6,029 nt of DNA from positions 1 to 6,029 of the forward strand of contig JADGHA010000283.1 in assembly GCA_019689695.1 (NCBI GenBank), given 5' to 3'. The notes beneath the pieces are model-generated. The model was not told the DNA's origin, did not search any database, and saw only the letters and a list, made by a program, of their open reading frames with translations. This document shows, piece by piece, positions 5,666 through 6,029 of the stretch. The translations under genes and the position numbers were made by a program. Source of the stretch: Micromonosporaceae bacterium. GTDB lineage: Bacteria; Actinomycetota; Actinomycetes; Mycobacteriales; Micromonosporaceae. Within the stretch, counting starts at the first letter, position 1. Each line of letters starts with the position of its first letter.

Positions 5666-6029
5666 GTGAGCGTGGTGGCGCAAGCGGACGGCGGGACCCG
5701 CGTCCCGCTCGTCGAGGTGTGCATCACCGGCAGGATGGAGTTCGCGCGCCTGCCGGCCGCCCGAGCCGTCCTCGACCTCGTGGTGCGCCTGCGGCCGGAC
5801 CAGCTGGTGATCGACCTGGCGGAATGTACCGGCATCGACGCGGCCGCCATCGCGCTGCTGCTTGACGTCCACCGGGACCTGCTGCGGGCCGGCTCGTCCC
5901 TCACCCTCCGCGCACCCTCGCCACGGCTGCGGCGGATCCTGGCGATCGCCCGCGTCACCAACGTGCTGCACATCGTTCCCGAGGCCTCGCCGCCCGGCAC
6001 CCAGGAGGCCGAGCGCGGACCGGCGGCCG
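5666..6029 (+). CDS. Second STAS-domain protein, 3' partial, also lacking the phospho-acceptor serine
   Basis: The frame is open from the GTG to the window end, giving 121 visible residues; the stop lies outside. Residues 14-105 form a STAS domain: PLVEVCITGRME, then LRPDQLVIDLAEC (42-54), then IDAAAIALLLDVHRDLLRAG (57-76). The position of the SpoIIAA phospho-serine is A59 in D58-A59-A60-A61, so this copy too cannot be switched by the usual serine kinase. It is a close paralogue of the STAS protein at 4729, with the shared LRP, D-x-A-x-C and HR-x-x-x-R-x-G positions and about 36 of 76 core residues identical by hand count. The gene starts 137 bp after the HesB-like gene and has its own control region, so it is probably transcribed separately but with the same control. 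The visible C-terminus (SPPGTQEAERGPAA) looks like the start of a disordered tail, as in the first copy. Confidence 0.8.
   Translation, partial: MSVVAQADGGTRVPLVEVCITGRMEFARLPAARAVLDLVVRLRPDQLVIDLAECTGIDAAAIALLLDVHRDLLRAGSSLTLRAPSPRLRRILAIARVTNVLHIVPEASPPGTQEAERGPAA

Noticed and set aside
1..6029. tRNA, rRNA, CRISPR arrays, insertion sequences, attachment sites
   Set aside because: I looked for cloverleaf stems, spaced repeats, transposase motifs and terminal inverted repeats and saw none.

Overview
The window is very GC-rich, with strongly G/C-biased third codon positions, GTG starts and four-base ATGA/GTGA gene overlaps. Together with a QcrCAB-type cytochrome bc1 complex (diheme cytochrome c, three-helix Rieske protein, b6f-like haem spacing in cytochrome b), this indicates a high-GC actinomycete. 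The style of the accessory genes fits Micromonosporaceae (Actinoplanes, Micromonospora, Dactylosporangium), but that placement is inference. All genes are on the + strand.

Region 1 (1-3204): a translationally coupled qcrC-qcrA-qcrB operon, with qcrC entering from the left edge. It encodes a menaquinol:cytochrome c reductase that passes electrons from menaquinol via cytochrome b and the Rieske centre to diheme cytochrome c, and on to an aa3-type oxidase not seen here. The Rieske protein is shorter than typical actinobacterial QcrA. QcrB carries a soluble C-terminal extension that resembles a small W-R-W-R repeat fold. These traits and the unusual neighbours suggest a second, divergent copy of the complex rather than the housekeeping one. 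A 7-bp perfect hairpin covers the qcrB stop codon.

Region 2 (3205-4561): a 184-bp gap, then a 373-residue SDR oxidoreductase with a hydrophobic N-terminal segment and a C-terminal extension. A strong GC hairpin follows and probably ends this transcript.

Region 3 (4562-6029): two paralogous STAS-domain genes, the second cut by the window end. Between them lies a small cysteine-free IscA/HesB-fold gene that overlaps the first STAS gene by 13 bases. Both STAS proteins lack the serine that is phosphorylated in SpoIIAA-type anti-anti-sigma factors. Both STAS genes have, about 80 bp before the start codon, a pair of GTCA half-sites exactly 11 bp apart plus a GTCACAGA box, and the same GGAGG-N5 ribosome site. 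This looks like a small co-regulated module and is the most novel part of the window.
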